Program-made: the position numbers and the translations under genes
Assembly: GCA_964393605.1 (NCBI GenBank)
Contig: CAYMUL010000033.1
Coordinates: 1-39,164 of the forward strand
Length of the DNA stretch: 39,164 nt
DNA from: CAYMUL01 sp964393605
Lineage (GTDB): Bacteria; Bacteroidota; Ignavibacteria; Ignavibacteriales; Ignavibacteriaceae
Direction of reading: 5' to 3'
Notes under the pieces: model-generated
Database searches by the model: none
What the model saw: the letters and a program-made list of their open reading frames with translations, nothing else
What the model was told of the DNA's origin: nothing
Part shown: positions 30,601 to 36,634 of the stretch, piece by piece
Position numbering within the stretch: the stretch's first letter is position 1
Layout: the number at the start of each line of letters is the position of its first letter

Positions 30601-30705
30601 TTCAACCATGGCGGCATTCAAAATACTACTTACAAAAATAATCTGGAGTAGTAACAACATTAAAAATAATTTTTTTGTCATTTTTTTATTATATGGCTCT
30701 AACAT
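15625..30705 (-). CDS. Giant T9SS-secreted surface protein with 48 Ig-like repeats, dockerin-like and cohesin-like domains
   Basis: A single uninterrupted frame of 5026 residues (over 500 kDa). The ATG at 30705 follows AAGGAG at 7-nt spacing. Domains in order: signal peptide (about 1-31); 48 tandem Ig-like repeats of ~93 residues (42-4523), each opening with a form of SPNGGExxxxGxxxxITW, as in the Kre9/KNH-like repeat family; a beta-rich linker; an FN3-like domain (about 4635-4725); a dockerin-like segment (4729-4793) with one good calcium loop DFSADNRIDAVDL and one degenerate loop; a cohesin-like domain (about 4800-4930); and a T9SS type A sorting domain (4936-5026). It should be exported by Sec, then moved to the surface by T9SS. 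It lies between T9SS-like genes and a cohesin lipoprotein. Likely roles are adhesion, a surface fibre or motility; none is proven. Confidence 0.93.
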   Translation of the reverse strand: MLEPYNKKMTKKLFLMLLLLQIIFVSSILNAAMVEPPLVPSILVLSPNGGETLFAGTNTTITWNSTDVENVRIDYSTNGGLTWNIIISSTPAGTSQYTWSIPSGISTTQGRIRILDASSAVINDASNSNFTISRLELSNPVLAEKLLISQSYNIQWVASSDISNIKLEYSTDAGFSWNTISASTSANLGTYAWTVPNAPTSSALIRIASTTNSALADTSPQFTIASIALTSPNGGEDLASGTTQTISWTSSNVSEVKLEYSSNNGISWNTITSSTPAGAGNYAWDIPTAPTAQARVRVTDVSASNVTDMSDNVFTITSIKISSPNGGEGLKIGASKNITWTTNLTGNISIELSTDDGSNWTTLTGSTSASAGTYSFTVPNSPTNQARVRLKSLVNTSVLDVSDNTFTIGDITISAPAGGEAWQAGTTQTISWTSTNGITVAAIEYTTDNGTNWSTVTSSTSATAGSYSWSIPSSLAASSVKVRVRDAQTGTSIVAVSNAFSVSLLRLTAPTSGEVFQAGANTSITWQNSSNITNLTLQYSTDAGSNWDNIATGVVASAGTYTWTVPAGISTTQGRVKIIDENNTSTTASSQNNFRIGYVTVTSPNGGEKVLAGGTAAITWSAASSLSFVRIQYTTNSGTSWNTITSAASASAGTYSWSVPSITSTTVKIRISDTFGPAIADTSDNTFTIAALRVVSPNGGEGFFTGSSQNITWVSSSVNTINIEFSNDDGASWVSIVTGVSAALGTYAWTVPSSPTSQARVRIIDADVPTFYDSSDNAFKIGNISVVSPNGGEIYQTGSSKSITWTSSSNITSFNIELSTDNGTSWSTVTSGLNTTSGGYTWSISNSPSAQALIRVSDATNTSLKDVSDAVFSIRRLNVVYPNGGELLQVDSTYNITWSSSNVSNIKIEYTTNNGTDWTTIINSTAAAPQTYAWTVPNAPTKQARIRISDADNPSANIMDTSDAVFIISSIALTSPNGGENFPVNSVQLIKWRSHSSINKIRIEYSSNNGTSWNVVTDSTTASVGQYNWTVPNAPSTQVLLKINDSSNPLIADTSDAVFSISTIRLTSPNGGEKYQAGAVKNITWLNVSSIANAKLEYSVDNGANYYTIIASTPASNESYAWTLPDSASANALVRISDVSNSSISDISDAVFTMAKLRLTAPNGSENLQVAKTTSITWNASNITSVNLEYSTNNGGSWTSIATNLAASTGTYTWTVPDAATSLGLVRVSDASDATILDVSDGVFNIIKLTLTSPVGGEGLTIGATKNITWSSSGVANVKIEYSSNNGSSWNTIQSSYAAAGGSYAWTVPNAPSNQVRVKLTNVAVTSIADSSSSAFTIGSLALTSPTTGEQLQAGTTKQITWTSTSGISSIKLEYTTDNGTSWNTIVSSASASLGSYNWNIGGSVSTTTARVKITDVGTSSIKDSTGLFTIATLQLTSPVGGELFQNSASKNITWTSTILTNVKLEYSSDNGSNWNTIIASTPAAPQTYAWTVPGAISSSQMLVRISDPSNSSFSDQSDAVFKVGDIQITSPTTGDVWQSGTQKNITWTASSSISSVRLEYSTDDGTSWNTIVTGTSASAGTYSWTIPASLSTSTGKVRAYDASGTSSGIVGTSNSMTFTNLAVTAPNGGEKWQAGSNRNITWTNSSLITNVKIEYSTNNGTTWNDVVTSTPAAAGTYSWSVPSNLSSAQGLVRISDASNSTIKDSSNSVFSFVTLSLTSPVTGNYWQGGTTKNITWTSTNLSAVKLEYTSNNGNTWNTIINSVSASAGTYAWAIPSTPTLIATSQMRVKVTDVSESTVRDSSGLFKLGLLAVTSPNGSEQWQAGTTQSVTWSSTNITNVLVEYTTDNGSNWSTIVASTPASNASYSWAIPSNISTTSARVRIIDVSDNTIRDSSDNTFTINNLVLSSPTGGEQLQAGTSTNITWSANSSITNIKIEYSTNGGTTYPNTITNSTTASAGTYAWSIPASLTGTNIRIRISNTASSSVKAESGDFTVSILNLTAPDGGEYITAGGSKNITWSSSNVSNVKLEYTENNGTSWTTIIASTAAAAGTYSWSVPSTLNSNQGRIKISDASNSSIKDSSANTFRLGKIEVTAPNGGETYQAGTSQNITWTATSSISSVLIQYSSDNGSNWNLISASTTASAGTYAWAIPSSLSSANMLIRISDAASSLAIADVSDAVFAIRSLRLTAPNGGEHLQAGSVKTITWTAGSNISQVKLEYSTDGSNWNLIANNLTASNLSYSWTVDNIASNSVRIKISDASNSSVLDTTDAVFRVANLVLTAPDGGEKYQVGKIKNISWSASSNVSTVDIFYSTNNGSSWTSVASGVTASASPYLWTVPSATTTTAKVRVMDAQSGSAIGDTSASAFTITRLQITQPTTGDSLVGGATKSVQWSSSSDISTLALYYSTDNGSTWSLISNTVTASNGAYDWTVPPNINSSNARVRIVNASDATIADTSARFAIYYPSISLTYPNGGEFIKSGSALVITFTSSKISTVKVEYSTNNGTSYSTLTSTQPADSAKYTWIIPDTLSSAQTLVRVSDANNVSVNDVSDFSFKIGKVTVTSPNGGEKLFAGRTKNITWSATSSVSNVKIEYSSNNGTGWSTISTSTTASAGTYAWTVPSSATTQGLIRISDAASSNAILDVSDAVFTISSIVVTAPNGGEDLQAGKSTTITYTSSSDVANVGIEYSTNNGTSWNSIITSTTASGSYNWTVPAGVSSSQALIKIYDAVASTNYDSSNAVFNIKLISVTLPNGGEILQAGAAYNITWNSGSITNLKIEYSTNNGTSWSSVVSSTPAAAGTYAWTVPAVATSQGRIRLSDASNSSILDISDTSFTIGTLALTAPNGGENIQAGKSTNITWTVSSSISNVKLEYSTNNGTAWSTIIASTAASAGSYTWSVPIGLSSTQALVRISDVLNPTLLDVSDAVFNIKNITIVTPNGGEVLQAGAPYNITWTSGSITTLKIEYSSNNGSSWTILSNSTAASSGSYAWTVPSIATTQGRIRLSDSSASTILDVSDTSFAIGTLTVTAPNGGENIQAGKSTNITWSASSSVSNVKLEYSTNNGSAWSTIVASTPASSGTYSWSVPSGISSSQTLVKISDVLNTNLVDSSDAVFNIKDLVITYPNGGEELQVGSSKNITWTAGNISNVKLEYSTNDGSSWITIVSSTAAAAGTYAWTVANAPSNIARFRITDASASTILDLSDTTSRISNVTITSPNGGEQWQVGATKNITWTRTSNVTNVDLYYSTDNGANWASIDQNLTASTLSYAWIVPSTVSSQARVKIAESGTNLAILDSSDAVFRISNLEITVPDGGESWAGGSTQAIRWISSTDISGINIYYSTNNGTSWSSVAQGVTGSLGIYNWLVPTNINTSQSKIRIEDSSNVLLSDTSNSFSITYPTVSLSSPNGGENIQAGMSTNITWNVNSVSNVKLEYTLDNGTNWNTIISSVPSTGGTYAWIVPDTASTTNARVRISDASNPTVYDSSESVFTITKLAITSPDGGEIWQAGSNQNIAWDVSSHVASLRIEYTTNNGSSWSVISTSTTASTGSYAWTIPSTLSSTTAKVRINVVGATTIADTSSASFKIGWIVVTSPNGGENIVSGKRKTITWSSSSSISNVRIDYSLAGDSSYITIVTDTVNAGSYSWYIPQDIYSSDVRVRISDASSALNIFDKSDTSFTISNLRITAPTAGENWRAGSTQTITWNSSPNITLIKLELSTNSGMSWDTIRTNINSADSSLDWTIPTNLSSPSCRIRVTSQSLTNITDTTGLFTIFIPSITVSSPNGGEYVQAGDTTRISWINSFVTSVRVEYSTNNGTDWNTITASTSADSGYYDWVVSNSISSTQALVKLTDVTNSNLSDSSNAQFTIGWIQVLTPNGGESILAGSATNITWNASNSVSAVNIEYLQDSTWSPVGTNISAALQTYQWNVPQVAVENSSIRISASGSSLQIQDTSDNRFAISSITVLSPNGGEFLQSGVNTTISWSRSSNISNVKIELSTNNGAGWSTIIPSTPGSSGQYTWNIPVGTSADSGLIRISDASSTLVYDVSDNTFKVGALQILTPNDGGKLLVGGTQRITWDHSANVPFIDLHYTTNAGTSWIPILGAQALNADSAYFDWTVPNTPTDSAKIRIRSTLNTSFQGVTNNFFTFAKLSLTSFNGGQVIQTGTEQVITWQASKVQFVAIDYTTNNGVDWTTLTAATPGDSGKYTWTLQDDINLAGATYKLRLRDLSSTVIVDTSNAIFTVSYLKLVSPNGGGGQLIGTSYNIQWLYSAGTMQNVKLEYTTNNGSSWITITSSYPADSLQKFWLIPSTPSASCRVRVSDAANTSTVKDISDSTFTLSSIAVTYPNGGTNQKLQAEKIYNIKWTTSFISRITIEFSIDNGSTWNFIADNLDATSGQYAWDVDNFPTQQALIKISDYQNPNVYDLSDANFKIVTLKLTAPNTVVSWNIGSTQRITWQTQYIDSVRLQFSSDGGNTWPVNIISLPSDSTGYNWTVPDIRTINARIRVTEKSDVNLNDAGDTTFSVNEFPKVTQFATFQKDTARLLMNNPNTGEILSLTKLEYQLPGESPVDVTNALVGSYTNITQLVDTIYWNTAASLNLFEGKLTVFVTYKNNFNFEYRVQVDSVGIDNKAPVFIETSLIKEQNPYLLGWDEVRFLWNNATDTNTPILYSVYISDSASFASTPSGITDNDTLLITNLRTATTYNIKMVVTDKLGNSASYTTTYKTLAVSDFSADNRIDAVDLAAFVQAWTKKDSIFGADMHPYTDTIPRIAVKGNSKLDVNDLFVFVNMWNYYQINRTLPKVNFAVTDESKVIKFKKGENNISIPLDLKGFDLLALSGQIRYNTTTMSLDSISFGAKIASSPIALIYSDTLNGAVYLDYADLSGGIGNEFTLNARIDASFDRNTKRDSMTIFILGYDHELKQVVQRSVTFTLQEVPNTFTLYQNYPNPFNPITTIEYDIPEKANVELTLYDILGRRVATLVNEVQNEGTHRYQLSASELRGGLASGIYIYRINAGSFTSTRKMVLLK
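15628..15900 (-). other. Type IX secretion C-terminal sorting domain (coding segment)
   Basis: The last 91 residues of the giant protein read NTFTLYQNYPNPFNPITTIE, then LYDILGRRVATLVN, ASGIYIYRINAG and a final TRKMVLLK. This is the standard T9SS type A sorting signal, normally cleaved at the surface and replaced by an anchor. Its presence links the substrate to the GldL/GldM-like genes upstream. Confidence 0.95.
16327..16521 (-). other. Dockerin-like segment within the giant protein
   Basis: Residues 4729-4793. The first half, DFSADNRIDAVDLAAFVQAW, fits the dockerin type I calcium loop (D1, S3, D5, D12, then L). The second half, AVKGNSKLDVNDLFVFVNMW, keeps the helix and D12 but lacks the first Asp. 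A cohesin-like domain follows at once, as in modules that pair dockerin with a neighbouring fold. Confidence 0.75.
17137..30582 (-). repeat. 13.4-kb array of 48 degenerate ~280-bp coding repeats
   Basis: I counted 48 units by their opening motif in the translated giant protein. Mean unit length is about 93.4 residues. Nearly all units also contain a loop of the form YSTNNGTSW and an inner YxWxxP strand. Most units have diverged, but some neighbours are much closer to each other (units 29-34, roughly 21086-22752), showing later duplication of blocks. Confidence 0.93.
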
Positions 30706-30749
30706 CAAAATACTCCTTAGCCGAAAATATTTTTCATTTCGAAAAGGAT

Positions 30750-32156
30750 TTAATAATTAATTCTAAAAACGGGTGAAAAAGTTATATAACTTTCAGACCG
30801 ATAAAACGGTAATGCTTTATTTCCAAAACGATAGTTCGAGAAGAAACGGAAATCGAAACCAACAACTCCGGTTAACATAAAATACATTTTGACACCCATG
30901 TAACCGTTTCCTTCAGAAAAATTATAATTGTTGAATACAGTAACATCGTGTCCGAGTAATCCACCTTCTCCAAATACACCTACTTCGGTACAAAGATTAT
31001 ATCGCATGTGAGAGGCACTTCCGTCAAGATCTTGTAAATTTGTTTTCTTCGGGTCGAGCAAATAATTAAACACATCGTACAATCCAAGACCTAATCCTGC
31101 ATAGAGTGAACCAACTTCGCTAAAGCTTAGTAATTCTTTCTTCCTAACCATGAAAACAAAATTGTTCCGGATGGATTGGAATTGTGTAAGATAATTAATT
31201 CCAAAATCCTTTACTTTATGTTCAGTTAAAGAAAATGAACCGGAAATATCGAGTTCAAGATCATAAAAATCTTCCAGGAAAAGTTTAAACGGATCACCGA
31301 TAAACTTGAAATAGAAATTTGAACCTGTGTGAAAAATTCTCTTGCCGATGTTGTCTTTCTCAAAACCAAGTAGCGGTTGACGCGACGGGATTCCTCCGCC
31401 GATTTCAAGTACGTATGTGTTGTTGGGTCTGTTATTTACGAGGTAATCGATATACGTAACTTTCACACCGGCGATATAATTTGGATAAAACCAACCGGGA
31501 ACGCTGATGTTGTTATTTCCCCAACGTCCGATAATCGATGCAAGAAATTTATTGCGTTGATTTGTGGTAACACTCCAAAACATCAATTCGGGATTTAAGA
31601 AATGGATAAAGATATCGAAATTGTAAGCGTATTTACTATCGTAGTAAGTTTTTGTTATGTCGTTCAATGCATAGAATTGACGTTTCAGATCGTTGTAAAG
31701 ATCGATTCCCAAAACCTCCTGGATGTACACAAAATCCAAAGTTGGATCGAAGAAAAAATCGCTCGTATCTGCTATTTGCAATTTGGATTCGGTAAAGAAA
31801 CGAAGTACTTCGATTTCATCATCATAGTATCTTCTTCGCAATTCGATAAAGACATTTCCGAGATAAATATCTTTCGACTTTTGTTTTAACTCTTGCAAAG
31901 TAGGTTTTTTGCCATTGAGACGAAGAGCGTTTTTAACGATAAATCTATTGAAAATTTCTCGAACAAAAACCGGATCGGTAACAATCCATGTCTGTTTTAA
32001 ATCATTGAATGCCGTAGTGTTGTATTCAAGATTATTATAAATTTTTTCAATTCGCTCCATCTTTGTAAGCGAGTCAACAGGCGGAGCGTCTTGCGAAAAA
32101 ATTATAGGTGATGTGAATATGAAAAAGAGAATTAACTTATAGTAAAAATTTTGCAT
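30750..32156 (-). CDS. Exported protein, family B copy 2 (probable outer-membrane barrel, unknown function)
   Basis: A 468-residue protein with a signal peptide (MQNFYYKLILFFIFTSPIIFSQ). I do not recognise the family. It is clearly homologous to the product at 33688-35067: both share EYNTxAFxDLKxxW, DPxFVREIxNxF, RRYYDDEIE or KRYYDDEIE, LxPExMFW, a WGxxxISxPGW motif and an end of the form FSPxxxINY. The second half alternates in short beta-like stretches and ends in an aromatic residue, as outer-membrane barrels do. It starts 2 nt after the stop of the preceding family A gene, so translation is coupled, and ends 44 nt before the giant gene. The context suggests an envelope component or accessory of the T9SS-like machine, which is inference only. 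Confidence 0.85.
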   Translation of the reverse strand: MQNFYYKLILFFIFTSPIIFSQDAPPVDSLTKMERIEKIYNNLEYNTTAFNDLKQTWIVTDPVFVREIFNRFIVKNALRLNGKKPTLQELKQKSKDIYLGNVFIELRRRYYDDEIEVLRFFTESKLQIADTSDFFFDPTLDFVYIQEVLGIDLYNDLKRQFYALNDITKTYYDSKYAYNFDIFIHFLNPELMFWSVTTNQRNKFLASIIGRWGNNNISVPGWFYPNYIAGVKVTYIDYLVNNRPNNTYVLEIGGGIPSRQPLLGFEKDNIGKRIFHTGSNFYFKFIGDPFKLFLEDFYDLELDISGSFSLTEHKVKDFGINYLTQFQSIRNNFVFMVRKKELLSFSEVGSLYAGLGLGLYDVFNYLLDPKKTNLQDLDGSASHMRYNLCTEVGVFGEGGLLGHDVTVFNNYNFSEGNGYMGVKMYFMLTGVVGFDFRFFSNYRFGNKALPFYRSESYITFSPVFRINY

Positions 32157-32158
32157 AA

Positions 32159-33652
32159 TCAGAATCCATATCTATATCTGACTTGAACAATTGACGTGGC
32201 TCCATCCATTTCCCATGGTTTAGTCCCTCTGAACATCGGTGCGGAAATGTATTGAGATTCAAATCTAAAATTTTGTGTTTCGTCCAGTTCGAAAAGCTTA
32301 ATCCAGAAATCAAACCACAAATGGTTATCAAACAGTTTGAAACTTGTTCCGAAAAAATCATTATTCTTTGGAGAAAAATTCAGATGTATTTTGAGCATCG
32401 GTTGAATTTGATTGTACACCAATTTTCTTGAAACACCTTGATAATACTTAGCTTCGTACACATCATAATTCCCAATACCAACATCCATTCTAAATCGCAT
32501 TGTTAGCTCTTCGCTACTATTCCAATAGAAAGACATTGATGCCTCCCATTGCTTAAAAGTGAAATATCCAAAGGAGCTATCCGGTTTCCCGATTTTCACG
32601 AAAGGATTACTAACATCTACCGCGCCGGTTGAAAGATACAAATTGAAAAATGGAAGCCCGTATGCGCGAGTAGTTGCAAAATCGAAAACTACTCCGCTGC
32701 CAACGTTCAATAAAGGTTTGTTGATAAATAAAAAAGGTAGATGATGAGCAAAACCGGAAGTGTTAATTCTTAAGCGCCCCATCAGTCTTGCATCAATTAC
32801 ATAATCATCGTTAAGATTTGGTTTTTCACCGCCAATACTTACAAGCGCACGAATACCGGTACTCATAGTCATCGATTGCCATGGATGAATTCCTAACACT
32901 TTACTTCCGAAGCCGAGTTCCGCGCTGATTGTACTGAACCCCAAATCCATCGAAGGATGAAAAAAACTAACATGCGAAAAACTTGCATCAATTTGATAGT
33001 CAGTTGCCACAACCGGTTTCTGCCCTCTTCTCGATCTCTTTGAAGTTTTAGTTTCGTCCACAATCGGAGGATATCGATGAATACTATTGATTCTCATGTA
33101 GTTTAAGAAATCTTGATTGTTAAGCCCTGAAATTCCGCGGCTCTTCTGAAAATCTTGATCAACATTAATACCGAGTAAAGAACTTGGTTCGATCTCTTGC
33201 GATTCCCGAACTAATATATTATACAATTTAGAATATGTAGAAAAACTATTTTCGTAGAGTTCCTGAATATCAGTAAAACGAAGTACCATATTAGTATCAA
33301 TCTGAGGACCACCGCTCCCACCAAAAAGATTTTCATCTGTTACGGATTTATCTACAATTTCTTTTATGTAGAGAATAGTCATTGTATCAATTTCTATAAC
33401 TTCTTTTAGAAATACAATATTGTAGGTGATGTTATCTGCAACTTTGAATGAATAGGGTTCCGGCATTTCGAATCGCGGAATATTTGTCAAGCCGTTCAAA
33501 TCTTCATTCGTCGGTTTGAACTCGAGAGTAAATATGTTTAGATATTTTTTATCAACAGATAGTTTGCGCTCAACTTTCTTGTACACATCATTGATGTGTT
33601 GCGGAAAGATTGCGCAAGTTATTAGTAGTACACACAGAAGACTTTTCATCAT
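32159..33652 (-). CDS. Exported protein, family A copy 2 (probable outer-membrane barrel, unknown function)
   Basis: About 497 residues starting at the double ATG at 33652/33649, with a signal peptide (MMKSLLCVLLITCAIFPQ). It is homologous to the product at 35080-36603: shared marks are PSSLLGIN near the middle of the N-terminal half, DFLNYMRINSIHRYP, the basic RRGQK, GLPFFNLYLSTGA and the ending VRYRYGF. The long beta-rich C-terminal half ending in Phe suggests a barrel. No clear Shine-Dalgarno sequence precedes it, and a TTG at 33661 is possible. It is the first gene of the second A-B pair. Function is unknown; I found no enzyme motif. Confidence 0.84.
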   Translation of the reverse strand: MMKSLLCVLLITCAIFPQHINDVYKKVERKLSVDKKYLNIFTLEFKPTNEDLNGLTNIPRFEMPEPYSFKVADNITYNIVFLKEVIEIDTMTILYIKEIVDKSVTDENLFGGSGGPQIDTNMVLRFTDIQELYENSFSTYSKLYNILVRESQEIEPSSLLGINVDQDFQKSRGISGLNNQDFLNYMRINSIHRYPPIVDETKTSKRSRRGQKPVVATDYQIDASFSHVSFFHPSMDLGFSTISAELGFGSKVLGIHPWQSMTMSTGIRALVSIGGEKPNLNDDYVIDARLMGRLRINTSGFAHHLPFLFINKPLLNVGSGVVFDFATTRAYGLPFFNLYLSTGAVDVSNPFVKIGKPDSSFGYFTFKQWEASMSFYWNSSEELTMRFRMDVGIGNYDVYEAKYYQGVSRKLVYNQIQPMLKIHLNFSPKNNDFFGTSFKLFDNHLWFDFWIKLFELDETQNFRFESQYISAPMFRGTKPWEMDGATSIVQVRYRYGF

Positions 33653-33687
33653 TTGTAGCAATAATCAGTATTGTGAAAATTCAAAAA

Positions 33688-35067
33688 TCAATAATTGATT
33701 TTGAGAATCGGAGAAAAAACTAAGTAAGCATCAGTTCTGTAAGGAAACTTTGTTTTACTTAAGCCAAATCCTCTTTGAATACCAATATCGAAACCGAAAT
33801 TATCGCTAAGCATCACTCTGGAACGCGCACCAAAATAACCGTAACCGTCTCCGATATTATAATTCAACATCCAATGAGTATCATGCTGAATTAATCCGCC
33901 GAATCTTGTAACTCCAACATCAAAATAGATGAACTGAGAGTATTTATTAAGGAAATCTTTTCCTTTATCGAGGTCTTCAAAATTTTTCTTGTTAGGAATA
34001 ATTTGGTAGTGATACATATCAGGTAGTCCCAAACCTGCGCCGACTTCGAGCATTCCAAAATCTGAAAGATTCAATAAGTTTCTGTATCTGTAATCGAGTA
34101 CAAAATAACTTCTGTTTGAGTAAAAATCGATAGAATCATTTCTGCCGAGATCTTTGCGTGTAAAATCAGTAACGGTATATTTTCCTTTAATAGTCATCAC
34201 AAAATCATCCCAACCTTCCACAAAATATTTCAATGGATTTGCGGAGATTTCATAATAGAATGCATTGCCCGTTACGAATAGTGGTTTTGAACCGCCGTCT
34301 GATACGAAAGGACGACCGGCAGGCATATTAATTCCCATTGTAACACTATAAGTATAGTTTCGTGGATCGCTCGCAAGTTTTTCATAATAGGTTAGTTTTG
34401 TACCAACAATGTATTCATTCAATTGCCAGCCCGGGAAGGAGATATAATCCTCACCCCATTTACCGACGTAAGAAAGTAAATATTTATTTCTGAAATCGGA
34501 AGTTGTATTCCAAAACATAATTTCAGGCTCAAGCATATTCAAATACAATTTAAAGAAATAACCTGCTTTTACATCGTAAATATCTTTTGTTACGTCACTC
34601 AAAAAATAAGTTTGTTCTTGAATTCTTTCATAAAGTTTCGTACCGAGAACATCTTTAAGGTAAAAACCATCGGTGATAGGATCAAATGAGAACGCCGGAT
34701 TTTCCTTTTTAACTTCAGGTTCAGGAACGAATGCGAAGAATTCAATTTCGTCGTCATAATACCGTTTCCTTACAATTATGACGAGTTGCCCATCATAAAT
34801 CTCTTCCGTCTTCGATTTAACAAAATCGAGATCAACTTTTTTGTCGTTAATTCTAAGAGCATCTTTAACAACAAACTTGTTGTAAATTTCTCTGACGAAA
34901 GTTGGGTCATTAATTACCCAATTCTTTTTTAAGTCTTCGAAAGCGATTGTATTGTATTCAAGACTTTCATAAATCTTTCTTAAATCTTTAAGAGTTTCAT
35001 TTTCTTGCGCAAGAATCGATGAGAAAGATGCAGTTACAATGAGGAATAATATTAAAAATTTTTTCAT
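33688..35067 (-). CDS. Exported protein, family B copy 1 (probable outer-membrane barrel, unknown function)
   Basis: A 459-residue protein with a signal peptide (MKKFLILFLIVTASFSSILAQ) and a strong AAGGAGG ribosome site that overlaps the stop of the family A gene before it. It resembles the protein at 30750-32156 over its whole length: EYNTIAFEDLKKNWVINDPT, FVREIYNKFVVKDALRIND, KRYYDDEIEF, an LEPEIMFW motif and the ending FSPILKINY. The N-terminal ~130 residues look globular, and the rest is beta-rich with an aromatic end, suggesting a periplasmic domain followed by an outer-membrane barrel. By position it could take the place of GldN/PorN after GldM, but I do not see GldN sequence motifs. 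Confidence 0.85.
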   Translation of the reverse strand: MKKFLILFLIVTASFSSILAQENETLKDLRKIYESLEYNTIAFEDLKKNWVINDPTFVREIYNKFVVKDALRINDKKVDLDFVKSKTEEIYDGQLVIIVRKRYYDDEIEFFAFVPEPEVKKENPAFSFDPITDGFYLKDVLGTKLYERIQEQTYFLSDVTKDIYDVKAGYFFKLYLNMLEPEIMFWNTTSDFRNKYLLSYVGKWGEDYISFPGWQLNEYIVGTKLTYYEKLASDPRNYTYSVTMGINMPAGRPFVSDGGSKPLFVTGNAFYYEISANPLKYFVEGWDDFVMTIKGKYTVTDFTRKDLGRNDSIDFYSNRSYFVLDYRYRNLLNLSDFGMLEVGAGLGLPDMYHYQIIPNKKNFEDLDKGKDFLNKYSQFIYFDVGVTRFGGLIQHDTHWMLNYNIGDGYGYFGARSRVMLSDNFGFDIGIQRGFGLSKTKFPYRTDAYLVFSPILKINY

Positions 35068-35079
35068 TACAAAACCTCC

Positions 35080-36603
35080 TTATAAACCGTAACGATATCG
35101 AAGTTGAAAAATAGCACCTCCGGCAGTTTCCCATTCCCGTTGCTTTCGAGCAATTGGTGGAGAAATTACCTGCCCTTCGAAGCGAATTAAATGTCCGCCT
35201 TCAAATTCCATGAGCTTTAACCATGCTGTAAGTGTTGCAAAGGAATCGAACAATCTCATACTTCCGCCATAAAATTCATTGTTCTCCGGGGCGAAGTTGA
35301 AATGAATATGTAAAACGGGGTAAAAATTATCTTGAACTGTTTCCTTTTTACTCGGGCTTTTGCTTGTTCCCACGTAAGTAGCACGCCAAACATCATAATA
35401 TCCGATACCGACGTCAAATCTGAAACGAGCATTTAATTTATCAGATGTGTTCCAATAAAATGAATAAGAAAATTCGGCTTCGTTAAAAGTGAAATAAGCA
35501 TCTTTTGCACCGGCAGTTTTCGAACTAACTTTTACATCATTCGGAGGATCAGTAAATCCGGTTGAACCTGCTAAAATATAAAGATTCATGAATGGTAAGC
35601 CCCAAGGTCTTGTAAAACTTACATCCAGTCCGGCTCCGCTTCCAAGCACCAATCTGGGCTTTCCACCTTGAACAAAAGGTAGATTGGCAACTGAGGTTGA
35701 GTTCAATCCCAATCGGGCATGAATTCTCGCATCTACAACTAAAGCTTGAGCGATATCAATTTTCTTTTCAGAAACTTGAATTAAAGTTCTGAAAGCACCT
35801 GAAAAAGCCATGCTCTTCCATGGAAGAATTGGGACGACGCGGCTCATTGTATTCCAATCAAATGCAGAACCTGCTAAACCGGCGAACTCCATAATTTCGT
35901 GTGAAAAACTCCAGCGCATAAAACTTGCATCAATTTTATAAGAAGTTTTTTCTTCAACCTTTTGACCTCTGCGAGCTTGCTTCACAACTTTCGGTCGTGG
36001 ATACCAATGAATATGATTGGCACGCATGAAATTTAAAAAATCTGTATTATCGCGAGAAGAGATTCCTAAGCTTGTTTTAACTTCTTCATCGGGATTGATA
36101 CCGAGTAGACTTGAAGGTGGAGAATCTTCAAGTTGTCCAATTTTATCTTTTGTGAAATTAAATAGGTTATTGTATAACGATTTATCATTCAACTTGAGAG
36201 AATACATATCCATGAAATAAACAACACGTTGAGTATCAATATTTGGTCCGCCACCTTCTTGAAATAATCCTTCTCCGCCGGCTGTCAAATCGGTTATTTT
36301 ATCTATGTAGAGAAGAATTAAAGAATCGATACCGATTCCTTCTTTCAAAAAAACAATTCGATACTGAACATTGTCTTTGATCTCCCAAGAAATTGCTTCA
36401 CGACCATTAATTCTTGGAATCATAGGAACTAGCGAGACCAAATTGTTGTCAGCACTAAAATCATAATAAAAGAGATTCAAATACCGTTTATCTTTCTTAA
36501 GCTTCAAATCGATTTTCTTATAAAAATCTTCAACCGAAGTTTGAGGAAGAACGGTAACACTTAACCCCAGCAGGAGAAAAGTAATAAGTAGTTTATTTTT
36601 CAT
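35080..36603 (-). CDS. Exported protein, family A copy 1 (probable outer-membrane barrel, unknown function)
   Basis: About 507 residues from the ATG at 36603, which gives a clean signal peptide (MKNKLLITFLLLGLSVTVLPQ) and has AGGA 6 nt upstream; an ATG at 36627 would add eight hydrophilic residues. The N-terminal region (DFYKKIDLKLKKDKRYLNLF) is followed by PSSLLGINPDEE, DFLNFMRANHIHWYPRP, RRGQK and a beta-rich half with LPWKSMAFSGAFRTL, GLPFMNLYILAG and the ending LRYRYGL. It is homologous to the protein at 32159-33652. It starts 31 nt after the exported protein that follows gldM, inside the same operon. Confidence 0.85.
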   Translation of the reverse strand: MKNKLLITFLLLGLSVTVLPQTSVEDFYKKIDLKLKKDKRYLNLFYYDFSADNNLVSLVPMIPRINGREAISWEIKDNVQYRIVFLKEGIGIDSLILLYIDKITDLTAGGEGLFQEGGGPNIDTQRVVYFMDMYSLKLNDKSLYNNLFNFTKDKIGQLEDSPPSSLLGINPDEEVKTSLGISSRDNTDFLNFMRANHIHWYPRPKVVKQARRGQKVEEKTSYKIDASFMRWSFSHEIMEFAGLAGSAFDWNTMSRVVPILPWKSMAFSGAFRTLIQVSEKKIDIAQALVVDARIHARLGLNSTSVANLPFVQGGKPRLVLGSGAGLDVSFTRPWGLPFMNLYILAGSTGFTDPPNDVKVSSKTAGAKDAYFTFNEAEFSYSFYWNTSDKLNARFRFDVGIGYYDVWRATYVGTSKSPSKKETVQDNFYPVLHIHFNFAPENNEFYGGSMRLFDSFATLTAWLKLMEFEGGHLIRFEGQVISPPIARKQREWETAGGAIFQLRYRYGL

Positions 36604-36634
36604 ATACCATCCTGATTCATTTTCCATTTAAATT

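Noticed and set aside
30750..35067. Family B proteins as GldN/PorN
   Set aside because: The position after GldM-like genes invites it, but the proteins are longer, end like outer-membrane barrels, and lack GldN motifs that I can recognise.
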